Source of the DNA: Clostridium sp. OF09-36
GTDB taxonomy: Bacteria; Bacillota; Clostridia; Lachnospirales; Lachnospiraceae
DNA: 64,000 nucleotides
Assembly: GCF_003481985.1 (NCBI RefSeq)
Contig: NZ_QUMD01000015.1
Coordinates: 1 to 64,000, forward strand
Reading direction: 5' to 3'
Shown here: positions 1 through 8,005 of the stretch, in pieces
Position numbering within the stretch: position 1 is the stretch's first letter
How the letters are laid out: each line of letters opens with the position of its first letter
Program-made: the position numbers and the translations under genes
The notes under the pieces: generated by a model
Told to the model about the DNA's origin: nothing
Database searches by the model: none
What the model saw: the letters and a program-made list of their open reading frames with translations, nothing else

Positions 1-108
1 TGTTGTCGCGGTTTCCGTTAAAACCACCCTGACGGTTGTTATCGCGGTTTCCGTTAAAACCACCCTGACGGTTGTTATCGCGGTTTCCGTTAAAGCCGCC
101 CTGACGGT
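1..108. repeat. 36-bp tandem repeat inside infB
   Basis: Three nearly identical 36-bp units (1-36, 37-72, 73-108), followed by a partial degenerate unit, encode the NRDNNRQGGFNG repeat of the IF-2 linker. The array continues off the left edge. Units differ by only a few substitutions, so copy number is likely to vary between strains and to be hard to assemble. Confidence 0.9.
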
Positions 109-475
109 TGTTGTCACGGTTTTCTGCGGTCTGTGCCGGTCTTGCCTGCTGTCCCTCTGCCGGTTTGCTTGCCTGTGGTGCTGCTGCCTGCTGCGCCTGT
201 GCAGCTGTGCTCTGTGCCTGCGGGCGTGCTGCCTGCTTCGGCTGTGCCGGTCTCTGCTGGGAATTCTGCGGACGGTATACCGCTGCCAGCTTCTTCTTCG
301 GTGCTGCACCCTCAGCCTTCTGCTCAGAGCCGCCCAGAGCCTTCTTTACCATGCTAACCTGTGCATCACTTACATTGGATGAATGGGATGTTACATCCTG
401 ATGGTTCTTCTGTAACACATCTAATACGTCTTTGCTGGTCTTCCCCAGCTCTTTTGCCAGTTCATTTACTCTCAT
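1..475 (-). CDS. infB: Translation initiation factor IF-2, N-terminal part (runs off the left edge)
   Basis: The reading frame starts at the ATG at 475 and is still open at base 1, so only about 158 residues are present. The first ~50 residues (MRVNELAKELGKTSKDVLDV...) match the small helical IF-2 N-terminal domain. They are followed by an Ala/Gln/Pro-rich linker and then by a 12-residue tandem repeat with the core NRDNNRQGGFNG, which continues past the window edge. The GTPase and tRNA-binding domains are not in view. IF-2 brings initiator tRNA to the 30S subunit. A GGAGG site lies 7 nt upstream of the ATG, and the start lies inside the last codons of ylxQ, so the two are translationally coupled as the distal genes of the nusA operon. 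The variable repeat-bearing linker is normal for IF-2 of this family. Confidence 0.93.
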   Translation of the reverse strand, partial: MRVNELAKELGKTSKDVLDVLQKNHQDVTSHSSNVSDAQVSMVKKALGGSEQKAEGAAPKKKLAAVYRPQNSQQRPAQPKQAARPQAQSTAAQAQQAAAPQASKPAEGQQARPAQTAENRDNNRQGGFNGNRDNNRQGGFNGNRDNNRQGGFNGNRDN

Positions 476-797
476 ACTCACTACCTCCGATTATATTCAT
501 TTGTTTCACGATTGCCTTTGCCAGTCCTGCATCCACAACGGCTAACGATGCACGCATCTGCTTGCCCATGGAATGCCCAAGTTCCTCTTTTCCGCCTAAA
601 AACAAGATGGGGACTTTATAGTAAGTACACATATTGGTAAACATTTTTTTCGTGTTGTCGGAAGCCTCCTCTGATACGATGACCAGGTGGGCTTTTCCGC
701 TCTTTACGGCTTTCTCCGTAGAGAATTCTCCGCTTGCAGTCTTCCCGGCCTTGGTTGCCAGTCCGACCAGGTTCAGGATTTTCTGTCTGTTATCCAA
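462..797 (-). CDS. ylxQ: L7Ae/L30e-family RNA-binding protein YlxQ
   Basis: This 111-residue protein belongs to the L7Ae/L30e/S12e/Gadd45 family of small RNA-binding proteins. The family core is seen near the N-terminus (NLVGLATKAGKTASGE) and in the centre (AHLVIVSEEASDNTKK), followed by the KVPIL strand and a GHSMGK segment. It sits between ylxR and infB, the same place as ylxQ in Bacillus and many Firmicutes. Its start overlaps the end of ylxR by 8 bp and its end overlaps infB by 14 bp, so it is part of one translationally coupled mRNA. A role with ribosomal or other structured RNA is known of the family; the specific target is not evident here. Confidence 0.9.
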   Translation of the reverse strand: MDNRQKILNLVGLATKAGKTASGEFSTEKAVKSGKAHLVIVSEEASDNTKKMFTNMCTYYKVPILFLGGKEELGHSMGKQMRASLAVVDAGLAKAIVKQMNIIGGSEYESK

Positions 798-1062
798 GCT
801 GTTCCATCTCCTTTTCCAGTGTCTCGTACACCTCTTTTGGAATTGCCATCTTGAAAGAACGCTCCAGCCCTTTTCCCTTTACTGCTTTTTTGAAGCAGTC
901 CATAGACGGGCAGATGTAAGCGCCGCGCCCGTTCTTTCGTCCGGTCGCATCGACTACGAATTCCCCTTCCGGTGTCTTCAGTATACGGATCATTTCTTTT
1001 TTGTTTTTCATTTCGCCGCAGCCGATACACTGTCTCTGCGGAAATTTCTTCGCATTCACCAA
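790..1062 (-). CDS. rnpM: RNase P modulator RnpM (YlxR family)
   Basis: This 90-residue basic protein carries the YlxR signature QRQCIGCGEMKNKKEMIR near the N-terminus and GRKNGRGAYICPSMDCFKKA in the middle, including the GRGAY(I/V)C motif of the RNA-binding face. YlxR of Bacillus subtilis has been described as a modulator of RNase P activity (RnpM), and the fold is a small alpha/beta RNA-binding protein. It lies 86 bp after nusA and overlaps ylxQ by 8 bp. Length and sequence look intact. Confidence 0.93.
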   Translation of the reverse strand: MVNAKKFPQRQCIGCGEMKNKKEMIRILKTPEGEFVVDATGRKNGRGAYICPSMDCFKKAVKGKGLERSFKMAIPKEVYETLEKEMEQLG

Positions 1063-1148
1063 TTGCTCACTTCCTATTCCAATCTTGTTCCAGTCTTACA
1101 GGTAACTGTCCGGTAACTTTCCGTTACACGCCCAGTCTGTTTTTGCGT

Positions 1149-2303
1149 TTAGAACTCTTCTTTGTTCTCTGAATAATCATCGGTAGCGGATACTTCGAAA
1201 TCAGCATCCAGGTTGTCATAGACACCCTCTTCCTGATAGTCGATTCCCATTTCCTCGAACAGGCCAAGCTCTCTTGCCTGAGTCTCACTCTTGATATCGA
1301 TCTTGTAACCGGTCAGACGTGCTGCCAGTCTTGCATTCTGTCCCTCTTTACCGATTGCCAGGGAAAGCTGGTAATCCGGAACGATAACCTGTGCCTCTTT
1401 GCTCTCTTCGTCTGCAACAACGCAGATGACCTTTGCCGGGCTAAGTGCGTTCTCGATCATGAATGCCGGGTTCTCATCCCAGGTGATGATATCGATCTTC
1501 TCACCGCGCAGCTCGTTTACGATAGAGTTGACACGGGCACCATTCATGCCGACACATGCGCCAACCGGATCTACGTTCGGGTCGTTGGAGCATACAGCGA
1601 TCTTGGTTCTGGAGCCTGCCTCACGGGCGATTGCCTTGATCTCAACGGTGCCGTCTTTTACCTCGGTAACCTCTTCCTCGAACAGGCGCTTTACCAGGTC
1701 CGGATGAGTGCGGGATACAGAGATACGCGGTCCCTTCGGGGTGTCCTTAACTTCCAGGACATACACTTTGATACGCTCGGTCGGCTTAAATACCTCGCCC
1801 TTTACCTGCTCAGCCTCGTTTAAGATCGCGTCAACCTTTCCTAAGTTGATGCTGACATTCTTGCCAAGGTAACGCTGCACGATACCGGTTACCACATCTT
1901 TCTCTTTTTGATACCACTCGTTGAACTGCATGCTGCGCTCTTCCTCGCGGATTTTCTGCAGGATGACGTTCTTTGCGTTCTGGGTAGCAATACGTCCGAA
2001 GGACTTAGACTCGATCGGGCAGTTGATGATATCGCCTAAGAAGAACTTCGGGTTTTTCAGTCTTGCTTCTGCGTAGCTGATCTGGGTTAACGGATCTTCT
2101 ACCTCTTCCACAACCTCTTTCTCTGCGTATACAGAGAAATCACCGGTCTCCGGGTTGATGTTTACTTTGATGTTATCTGCTTTGCCGAAATGGTTCTTGC
2201 AGGCAGTCAGCAGAGAGTTCTCGATTGCTTCAAGCAGGGTAGCCTTGCTGATGTTTTTTTCCTTTTCCAGCAGGTTTAATGCCTCGATTAATTCCTTATT
2301 CAT
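1149..2303 (-). CDS. nusA: Transcription termination/antitermination factor NusA
   Basis: This 384-residue protein has the usual Firmicutes NusA layout: an N-terminal RNA-polymerase-binding domain (residues ~1-130), an S1 domain (~135-200, GIVQRYLGKNVSINLGK), and two KH domains (~205-350) with PVGACVGMNGARVNSIVNEL and SLAIGKEGQNARLAARLTGYKIDIKSE. The acidic C-terminal tail is short, without the AR repeats of proteobacterial NusA. It controls pausing and intrinsic termination. A good Shine-Dalgarno (TAGGAGG) precedes the ATG. It follows rimP by 27 bp and heads the ylxR-ylxQ-infB genes. Confidence 0.97.
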   Translation of the reverse strand: MNKELIEALNLLEKEKNISKATLLEAIENSLLTACKNHFGKADNIKVNINPETGDFSVYAEKEVVEEVEDPLTQISYAEARLKNPKFFLGDIINCPIESKSFGRIATQNAKNVILQKIREEERSMQFNEWYQKEKDVVTGIVQRYLGKNVSINLGKVDAILNEAEQVKGEVFKPTERIKVYVLEVKDTPKGPRISVSRTHPDLVKRLFEEEVTEVKDGTVEIKAIAREAGSRTKIAVCSNDPNVDPVGACVGMNGARVNSIVNELRGEKIDIITWDENPAFMIENALSPAKVICVVADEESKEAQVIVPDYQLSLAIGKEGQNARLAARLTGYKIDIKSETQARELGLFEEMGIDYQEEGVYDNLDADFEVSATDDYSENKEEF

Positions 2304-2330
2304 GGTTTTATCCTCCTAAAATCCTTCTGT

Positions 2331-2795
2331 TTAAAAATCAAACGCCAGCCGGATCAGTGCAATGTCCGGACGTTCAAATACCAGTTCGCCCTCTGCCGTT
2401 TCGATGGTCACAGTTTCTTTATCGTATGCTTTTAAGATTCCGGTAAATTCTTTCTGTTTGTTCTGGGCCTTGTAAAGACGGATTTCTACTTCCTCGCCCA
2501 GGCTGCGCTCAAAGTCACGCTCCTTCTTCAGCGGACGTCCAAGTCCCGGGGAGCTGACCTCCAGAATGTAGCTGTCCTCGATGAAATCGGTCTGGTCAAG
2601 CCAGTCACTCAAAATACGGCTGATGACCTCACAGTCGTCTACCGCAATGCCGCCCTCTTTGTCAATGTAGGCACGCAGGTACCAGGTGCCGGCCTCCTTT
2701 ACATATTCCACATCCCAGAGTTCAAAATTGTGCTCTGCAAGAACCGGAAGCAGGAATGCTTCTGTTTTGGATTCGTATTCTTCTCTTCTTGTCAT
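2331..2795 (-). CDS. rimP: Ribosome maturation factor RimP
   Basis: RimP is needed for 30S subunit maturation. The protein is 154 residues when started at the ATG at 2795 (MTRREEYESK), which has GAGAGG 8 nt upstream. An in-frame GTG three codons earlier would fall inside that ribosome site. Typical family motifs are LWDVEYVKEAGTWYLRAYIDKEGGI in the N-terminal half and YILEVSSPGLGRPL at the centre, followed by the small C-terminal SH3-like domain. It is the first gene of the nusA operon, about 200 nt downstream of the promoter, behind a leader hairpin. Confidence 0.95.
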   Translation of the reverse strand: MTRREEYESKTEAFLLPVLAEHNFELWDVEYVKEAGTWYLRAYIDKEGGIAVDDCEVISRILSDWLDQTDFIEDSYILEVSSPGLGRPLKKERDFERSLGEEVEIRLYKAQNKQKEFTGILKAYDKETVTIETAEGELVFERPDIALIRLAFDF

Positions 2796-2946
2796 GATTG
2801 TCACCTCTCTTCACGTCATGCACTGACAATCCGCTGTTTGCAGATCATTCTTTGCCATTCAGACTGACGGGCAGCTGCCTCTTGTCTTCCAGCCATACCA
2901 AAAGTACCTGTACAAACTGCGCATTCCGGCATCACCGCGCTCTGGC

Positions 2947-2979
2947 AAAAAATTGAGAGTGGACGTATGCCCACTCTCA
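2947..2979 (-). terminator. Intrinsic terminator in the rimP-nusA leader (attenuator candidate)
   Basis: On the minus strand a 9-bp stem (TGAGAGTGG / CCACTCTCA, loop about 8 nt) is followed directly by six to eight U. It starts only about 25 nt after the predicted transcription start and lies 150 nt before rimP. No minus-strand gene ends upstream of it, so it can only act on the operon's own leader. Confidence 0.75.
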
Positions 2980-3008
2980 GACTGTCAGATTATCATGTTA
3001 TCGTTGTT

Positions 3009-3037
3009 ATTATAGCACCTGTTTTTCGGAAATGCAA
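3009..3037 (-). promoter_or_regulatory. Promoter of the rimP-nusA-infB operon
   Basis: Minus-strand -35 TTGCAT (3032-3037), 17-bp spacer, -10 TATAAT (3009-3014) preceded by TGC (extended -10). The predicted start is near 3002, giving a leader of about 200 nt. Confidence 0.8.
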
Positions 3038-3169
3038 GGGCTTTTGTGCCAATAAAATGGAATAATATAGAAATAATAACAGGGAAATTTTTATCACAGG
3101 GAAAACCCGCAAAGGAACCGTATTGCATTTTCTTCATATTATAAAATATAAATGGAAGGAGGACCAGCC

Positions 3170-3937
3170 ATGGAACCCCTCTTAAAAGCATGCGGGATCA
3201 GCTACTCGTATCACACCTTAAGCGGAGCTACCCCCGCCCTTTCCGATATTTCCTTCACCGTAAGCCCCGGTGAATTTCTCGCCATCGTCGGTCCATCCGG
3301 CTGCGGCAAATCCACACTGCTCAATCTCCTGTCCGGGCTGCTCTCCCCGGAGGAAGGAAGCATTTATATAGAAGATACCCCGATCAGGGAGGCGCGCTCC
3401 GGGATTGGCTATATGCTGCAGCGGGACCACCTCTTTGAATGGCGCTCCATACGGGAAAATGCCGCTCTGGGGCTGGAGATCCGCCACCAGAAAAATAAGG
3501 AAACCCTGCAGGAGCTGGATGAAATGCTGGAAAGCTACGGTCTTGCTGCATTCGCGCACGCAAAGCCCTCTGAGCTTTCCGGCGGCATGCGCCAGCGGGC
3601 TGCACTCATCCGTACCCTGATCCTAAAGCCGGACCTGCTGCTTTTGGATGAACCCTTTTCCGCCCTCGATTACCAGACCAGGCTTTCTGTCTGCGATGAC
3701 ATTGCCTCGATCATCCGGGACACAAAAAAGACTGCCATACTGATCACCCATGACCTTGCAGAAGCCATCAGCACTGCTGACCGCGTGCTGGTCCTCTCCG
3801 CAAGGCCCGGACGGATCAGGGCAGAGATTCCCTTATCCTTCAGTGACCAGTACGACAGTCCCTTAAAGCGCAGAAACGCCCCGGAATTTTCCGGCTATTT
3901 TAACCAGGTCTGGAACGAGCTGCGGTCATCCATGTGA
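3170..3937 (+). CDS. ABC transporter ATP-binding protein, nitrate/sulfonate/taurine (TauB/SsuB) type
   Basis: This 255-residue ATPase has Walker A GPSGCGKST, a Q-loop (MLQRDHLFEW), signature LSGGMRQR, Walker B LLLLDEPFSALD and a switch His (LITHD), in the order and length of the TauB/SsuB/ThiZ-type importer ATPases. The ATG at 3170 is chosen because GGAAGGAGGA lies just upstream; an earlier ATG at 3152 falls within that site. No permease or substrate-binding gene follows: the next gene is convergent and unrelated. It is therefore an orphan ATPase here, either serving subunits encoded elsewhere or left over from a lost transporter. Substrate cannot be assigned. Confidence 0.88.
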   Translation: MEPLLKACGISYSYHTLSGATPALSDISFTVSPGEFLAIVGPSGCGKSTLLNLLSGLLSPEEGSIYIEDTPIREARSGIGYMLQRDHLFEWRSIRENAALGLEIRHQKNKETLQELDEMLESYGLAAFAHAKPSELSGGMRQRAALIRTLILKPDLLLLDEPFSALDYQTRLSVCDDIASIIRDTKKTAILITHDLAEAISTADRVLVLSARPGRIRAEIPLSFSDQYDSPLKRRNAPEFSGYFNQVWNELRSSM

Positions 3938-3938
3938 A

Positions 3939-4001
3939 CCTTCACTTGGAAGCGATTGCCCGAGAAGGATCTGACGAATTGTGCCCCTTCACTTGGAAGC
4001 G
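3939..4001. repeat. 16-bp direct repeat behind the orphan ABC ATPase
   Basis: The 16-mer CCTTCACTTGGAAGCG occurs at 3939-3954 and again at 3986-4001. It begins 2 bp after the ABC stop codon and lies in the ~100 bp between two convergent genes. A short palindrome (ACCGGAAACCGGTTTTCCGGT, about 4015-4035) follows but lacks a T-run. Confidence 0.7.
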
Positions 4002-4034
4002 GTACTCCGTCCACACCGGAAACCGGTTTTCCGG

Positions 4035-5038
4035 TCAGATTGCCTTCCAGTATATGATGCCATCGCGTTCCGAGCGCTCAATGAAGCCCTCTCCCATCAT
4101 ATATTCCATGCAGGAAAAGGTCTTGGCCCAGATCTGGTGCAGGAAGCAAAATGTGCATAATCTGGCGGTCCCTGGCTTCTCCCGTACGTCCGCACGCTGA
4201 TGTCGCGGGTCGTCAGGGCCGTACCAGCCTCCTCCAGTACATGCTTCATGCTCTCACATTTGTCCATGTAACCGAAAATGATCCGGTTTACCTCTTTTTC
4301 AATATCTTTGATCTCCCCATAATGGCAGGGAAGAAAATAACAATCCCGGTACTTATGCTTTAGCTCACTAAGGGAGTCCAGATAACATTTGAGCATCCCA
4401 AGGTCCGTCTCCTGGGTACCAACGATCGGGACAATGGTGGTCATGATCTGGTCCCCCACAAACATCAGCTTTTTTTCCGGCTCATAAAGCCCGCACTGCC
4501 CGAAGGTATGTCCTTTTAAGAGCACAACCTGGAAACAATACCCGCCATAAGAAAGCATCTCACCCGGATGGATGGGAATAAACTGAAGCTCCGGCGGGAT
4601 TTCCATGGATGCATACGCCTTTGTGGTGTATTCCATGAACGTGTCGTATACCTCCGGCGTTTCCTCTTTCGTAACACCGACAATACGCAGATTCTCGATC
4701 CGGGCATGCTCATCAGCCAGATAGCTGTGCAAAAGGTCTACCCGTTTTCTGGTCTCATCCGGGTTCATGAACGCCCGGGCACCAAGTGCCTGTAATCTTG
4801 GGACCAGGCCTGTGTGGTCCGGATGCTCATGGGTAATGAAAATGTCCAGCTTTTTATAATCGATTCCAAGGGCATCGGCCATGCCCTTTAAAATATTCCA
4901 GTCCCGCTCCGTATTATTGGAAGTATCGACCATCAGGCTGCGGTCTTCTCCACGGATAATATAAAGGTTGCGGGGACTCATATGGCGGTTCTCGTACGGA
5001 ATGGTTTCCAGAAAAATATTCTTTTTTATCTCCCTCAT
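4035..5038 (-). CDS. Metallo-beta-lactamase-fold hydrolase with C-terminal winged-helix-like tail (one-base frameshift)
   Basis: The N-terminal ~210 residues are an MBL fold with the metal motif THEHPDHTG, a downstream His (LLKGHTFGQCGLY) and Asp (FVGDQI), and a further His in LPCHYGE, so the dinuclear site looks complete. Substrate is unknown; the family includes glyoxalase II-like and beta-lactamase-like hydrolases. The start is the ATG at 5038 because AGGAGGGG lies 7 nt upstream. The frame breaks near 4181-4183, where the minus strand reads GGG. With one extra G it continues as ...TARLCTFCFLHQIWAKTF... to a stop at 4035, giving 334 residues. The unrepaired frame instead ends in an unlike tail at 4097. 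The promoter lies just upstream. Confidence 0.85.
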
Positions 5039-5070
5039 ACCGGCCCCTCCTGTGTTTTGCACTACGTATT

Positions 5071-5099
5071 ATTCTAGGCATTTTCCCCAAAATTGTCAA
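5071..5099 (-). promoter_or_regulatory. Promoter of the MBL-fold gene
   Basis: Minus-strand -35 TTGACA (5094-5099), 17-bp spacer, -10 TAGAAT (5071-5076). It sits about 30 bp before the ribosome site of the gene starting at 5038. Confidence 0.75.
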
Positions 5100-5188
5100 A
5101 CCAATTTGCGGCATATTGCACTTGTTTCGGAGATTGTACAAGCGCTCCTGAGAGATTTTTTCATATAACAATATTGTTAACGTAATAA

Positions 5189-5223
5189 GACCGTGGAAGT
5201 TGTCTCCGGCAGCTTCCACGGTC
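5189..5223 (-). terminator. Hairpin between the OFA transporter and MBL genes
   Basis: An 11-bp perfect stem (GACCGTGGAAG / CTTCCACGGTC) closes the OFA transcription unit. The following U-tract is weak, so termination strength is uncertain. Confidence 0.55.
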
Positions 5224-5248
5224 CCTCATTTTTCAATTTATTTGTTAT

Positions 5249-6472
5249 TTACTGTGCATTTTCCATCTTTCCAGCCATCTTCTGCGCAACCACGATCAGG
5301 ACGATCGCTGCTGCTGCCAGGATTGCAGATCCGATGAAGCCTAAGGTATACTGGCCAGTTGTGTCGTAGAAGTAGGCACTGATCTTAGGTCCTACAAAAG
5401 CACCGATGCCGTATCCGATAAAGATCAAGCCGTAGTTACGGTTGTAGAATTTGGATCCGAAGATCATGCGGACCATCGGGGCAAATACAACAAGCAGTCC
5501 GCCGAAGGAGAAGCCAACCAGCACAACGCATACCAGGAAGAACGGTAAGGTAGATGCCTGAGTCAGCATTAACATGGATGCACCATTGATCACCATCAAG
5601 AGGATCAGGCTCTTCCAGCCTTTTAAAATATCATAGATGAAGCCGAAGCCGATACGTCCGCACATGTTGGACAGGGTCATAATGGATACGCATAATGCTG
5701 CGGTCATGGCAGACTGTCCGATCTGACGCTGTGCGATCGGGCTGGTGAAGGAAACCATCATGGTTCCTGCTGCGTTTGCGAAGATGAACATCAGGAGCAG
5801 TACCCAGAATACCGGGGTCTTCACCATCTCGCCCATGCTGTAATCCCTGGTCTTTAATACCTTTGCCTGCTCAGCAGACGGTTTCCAGCCTTCCGGTGCC
5901 CAGCCTTCCGGACACGGAACGATCATCCATGCAACCGCACCAACACCGATCAGGAATACGATACCAAGCACGCGGCAGGTCATCTGTGCACCTAATTTGG
6001 TGATGAGCATCTGGGCGATCGGGCTCATGATGAAAGGTCCGCAGGAAGCGCCTGCCTGAACCAGACCGGAAATAGAACCGGAACGGTCCGGGAACCATTT
6101 TAATGCAGTCGGGAGACATGCCGGGTAGATCATACCGCCGCCGGCACCAGCCATCAGTCCGTAGAAAATGTAAAGCTGCGGAATGCTGGATGCAAAACCG
6201 GTTAAGAACCAGCCGCCGGCAAACAGGCAGAGACCAATGTAGATCGTGGTCCTAGGACTGATCTTCTCTGCGAGGGAACCGCCGATAAATCCAACTGCAC
6301 AATAAGTAAACATGTAAATCGTGTACGCTAGCGCAAACGCGGAATCACTCCAGCCGAACTTTGTGGTTAACGGAATACAGAATAAGCTGAAATATGCGGT
6401 TGCAGAGGTAAACAGACTCTGCAGCCATACGCCTGCGAATACTCTCCAGCGTGTTGCTTTTGTAATCTTCAT
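5249..6472 (-). CDS. MFS transporter, OFA (oxalate/formate antiporter) family
   Basis: This 407-residue membrane protein has twelve predicted hydrophobic segments. Family marks are GGSLAEKISPR in the loop after TM2, GAGGGMIYPACLPTALKWFPDRSG around TM4-5, and the PEGWAPEGW segment in the central loop that is typical of the oxalate/formate antiporter family of the major facilitator superfamily. Members carry small carboxylates or other organic anions, but the substrate cannot be read from sequence. A GAAGGAGAG ribosome site precedes the ATG. It lies 106 bp behind the GPH transporter gene on the same strand and may share its transcript, which would put two transporters behind one dehydrogenase. 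Confidence 0.88.
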   Translation of the reverse strand: MKITKATRWRVFAGVWLQSLFTSATAYFSLFCIPLTTKFGWSDSAFALAYTIYMFTYCAVGFIGGSLAEKISPRTTIYIGLCLFAGGWFLTGFASSIPQLYIFYGLMAGAGGGMIYPACLPTALKWFPDRSGSISGLVQAGASCGPFIMSPIAQMLITKLGAQMTCRVLGIVFLIGVGAVAWMIVPCPEGWAPEGWKPSAEQAKVLKTRDYSMGEMVKTPVFWVLLLMFIFANAAGTMMVSFTSPIAQRQIGQSAMTAALCVSIMTLSNMCGRIGFGFIYDILKGWKSLILLMVINGASMLMLTQASTLPFFLVCVVLVGFSFGGLLVVFAPMVRMIFGSKFYNRNYGLIFIGYGIGAFVGPKISAYFYDTTGQYTLGFIGSAILAAAAIVLIVVAQKMAGKMENAQ

Positions 6473-6578
6473 ACTCTAAAACTCTCCTTCTTTAAAACTC
6501 TTGGAAGCTTCTTACAACTCCATGGAAGCCTTCCCTGAAACTTCTTGAAAACTCCTCTAAAACTTTTCTGTCACTGTT

Positions 6579-7985
6579 CTAGCATACTTCCTCTTCCTGA
6601 AGTCTGTGGCGTTCCTCCAGAACACTCATGATCGTGTCGTACTCCCGGTCCAGCTTATAAAACAGCAGTAAGAACAGGATCGCCACGAAAACAGCCAGTG
6701 GTGCATAGTAGAACATGATGCGGATTCCTTTCATTGCCGTTGCGCTCTGAACGACAAGCTTTCCGTCATATCCGTACGCCCCCAGCACCCAGCCGATCAC
6801 GGCAGAGGCAAGAGCAGATCCAACACGCACGCCCAGAGATGCTGCGGAATATACAAAGCCCTCCGCACGGGTGCCGGTTTTGTATTCACCGTACTCAATG
6901 CTGTCTGCGATCATGCCAAACTTTGTGGCAGAGATGCAGGCAACACCCATTCCGCGAAGAATCAGGCCCAGGTACATCAGACCCATGGACCGTTCTGCAA
7001 ACAGGAGCAGCACCAGCTGTCCTGCAATGCCCATTCCAGCCCCTCCGTAAAGAGCCACATTGCGCTTTCCAATCTTCTGCACAACCGGGATCAGAAGCAG
7101 CGGCACCAGGATGGAAGCAAAGGTGGAACACATCATCATGGTCTTATTGTAGCCCGCATCCTGCATCACATATTTTGCGAAATACATATTCATGCCGTAC
7201 AGACTTGTCATGGCTGTATAGAAAATGTTGATCAGCAGCATGATAAACCAGTACTTATTCGCAAACAGGATCTTGACGCCCTGAAGCAGGGAAAGCGAAC
7301 TTTTCTTTCCGGTCTTCTGCTCCATGACACCGGACCCGACCCGCTCTTTGCATCCCAAAAACGTGATCAGGAACAGGACAATGGAAGCAACGCCCACAAG
7401 CAGGAAGGTTCTCTGCCAGCCTGCCGGGCCGCCGCCGAATTTTTCAACGAGGTCCGGTGCATAAGAGCTGATCACAAAGACGCCCAGAGCCCCGAGGCTG
7501 GCACGGCTGATCGACAGAAGCGCCCGCTCATTCTGCTTGTTCGTCATAACACTGCTTAACACACCGTACGGCACATTCATGGATGTGAAAATGCAGGTGG
7601 CCATCAGATTATATGACAGAAATGCGTAGATGACTTTTCCGGTCTCACTGAAGTTTGGCACAGTGAACAAGAGGACACAGCCAATACAGTACGGAATCAC
7701 CATCCACAATAGCCAGGGCCTGGCCTTTCCCAAAGGTGAATGGACATTTTCTATGATGTATCCCATCATCATATCAGAAATACCATCAAATATCTTGCTG
7801 ACCAGCAGCACCGTTCCTACCGTCGCGGCACTGATGCAGGCCACATCGGTGTAAAAGAACACGATATAGGAACCGATCGCACCGTAAATGAAACAGAAGG
7901 AAAAGTCACCCAGTCCATAACACAGATACTCCATCAGATCAATCTTGTTTCTCTTTGATACATTTTTAAAACCAAAGTTACCCAT
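6579..7985 (-). CDS. MFS sugar/cation symporter, GPH (MelB-like) family
   Basis: This 468-residue, twelve-helix transporter belongs to the glycoside-pentoside-hexuronide:cation symporter family. The N-terminal region carries the MelB-type motif (DLMEYLCYGLGDF, then KIFDGISDMMMGYIIEN and GKARPWLLW), with acidic residues in helix 2 that bind the coupling cation in MelB. A second family motif, IADSIEYGEYKTGTRAEG, is in the C-terminal half. The ATG at 7985 is preferred (GGGG eight bases upstream); an upstream GTG overlaps the SDR stop codon. It follows the SDR gene by about 20 bp, so the two are one operon. GPH members move sugars, glycosides, glucuronides and in some cases steroid-like compounds; the substrate is unknown. 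Confidence 0.88.
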   Translation of the reverse strand: MGNFGFKNVSKRNKIDLMEYLCYGLGDFSFCFIYGAIGSYIVFFYTDVACISAATVGTVLLVSKIFDGISDMMMGYIIENVHSPLGKARPWLLWMVIPYCIGCVLLFTVPNFSETGKVIYAFLSYNLMATCIFTSMNVPYGVLSSVMTNKQNERALLSISRASLGALGVFVISSYAPDLVEKFGGGPAGWQRTFLLVGVASIVLFLITFLGCKERVGSGVMEQKTGKKSSLSLLQGVKILFANKYWFIMLLINIFYTAMTSLYGMNMYFAKYVMQDAGYNKTMMMCSTFASILVPLLLIPVVQKIGKRNVALYGGAGMGIAGQLVLLLFAERSMGLMYLGLILRGMGVACISATKFGMIADSIEYGEYKTGTRAEGFVYSAASLGVRVGSALASAVIGWVLGAYGYDGKLVVQSATAMKGIRIMFYYAPLAVFVAILFLLLFYKLDREYDTIMSVLEERHRLQEEEVC

Positions 7986-8005
7986 TTGTATATCCCCAGC
8001 TTTTC

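Noticed and set aside
1..120. 36-bp direct repeats resembling a CRISPR array by length
   Set aside because: The units are directly adjacent without spacers and translate into a 12-residue repeat in the IF-2 linker.
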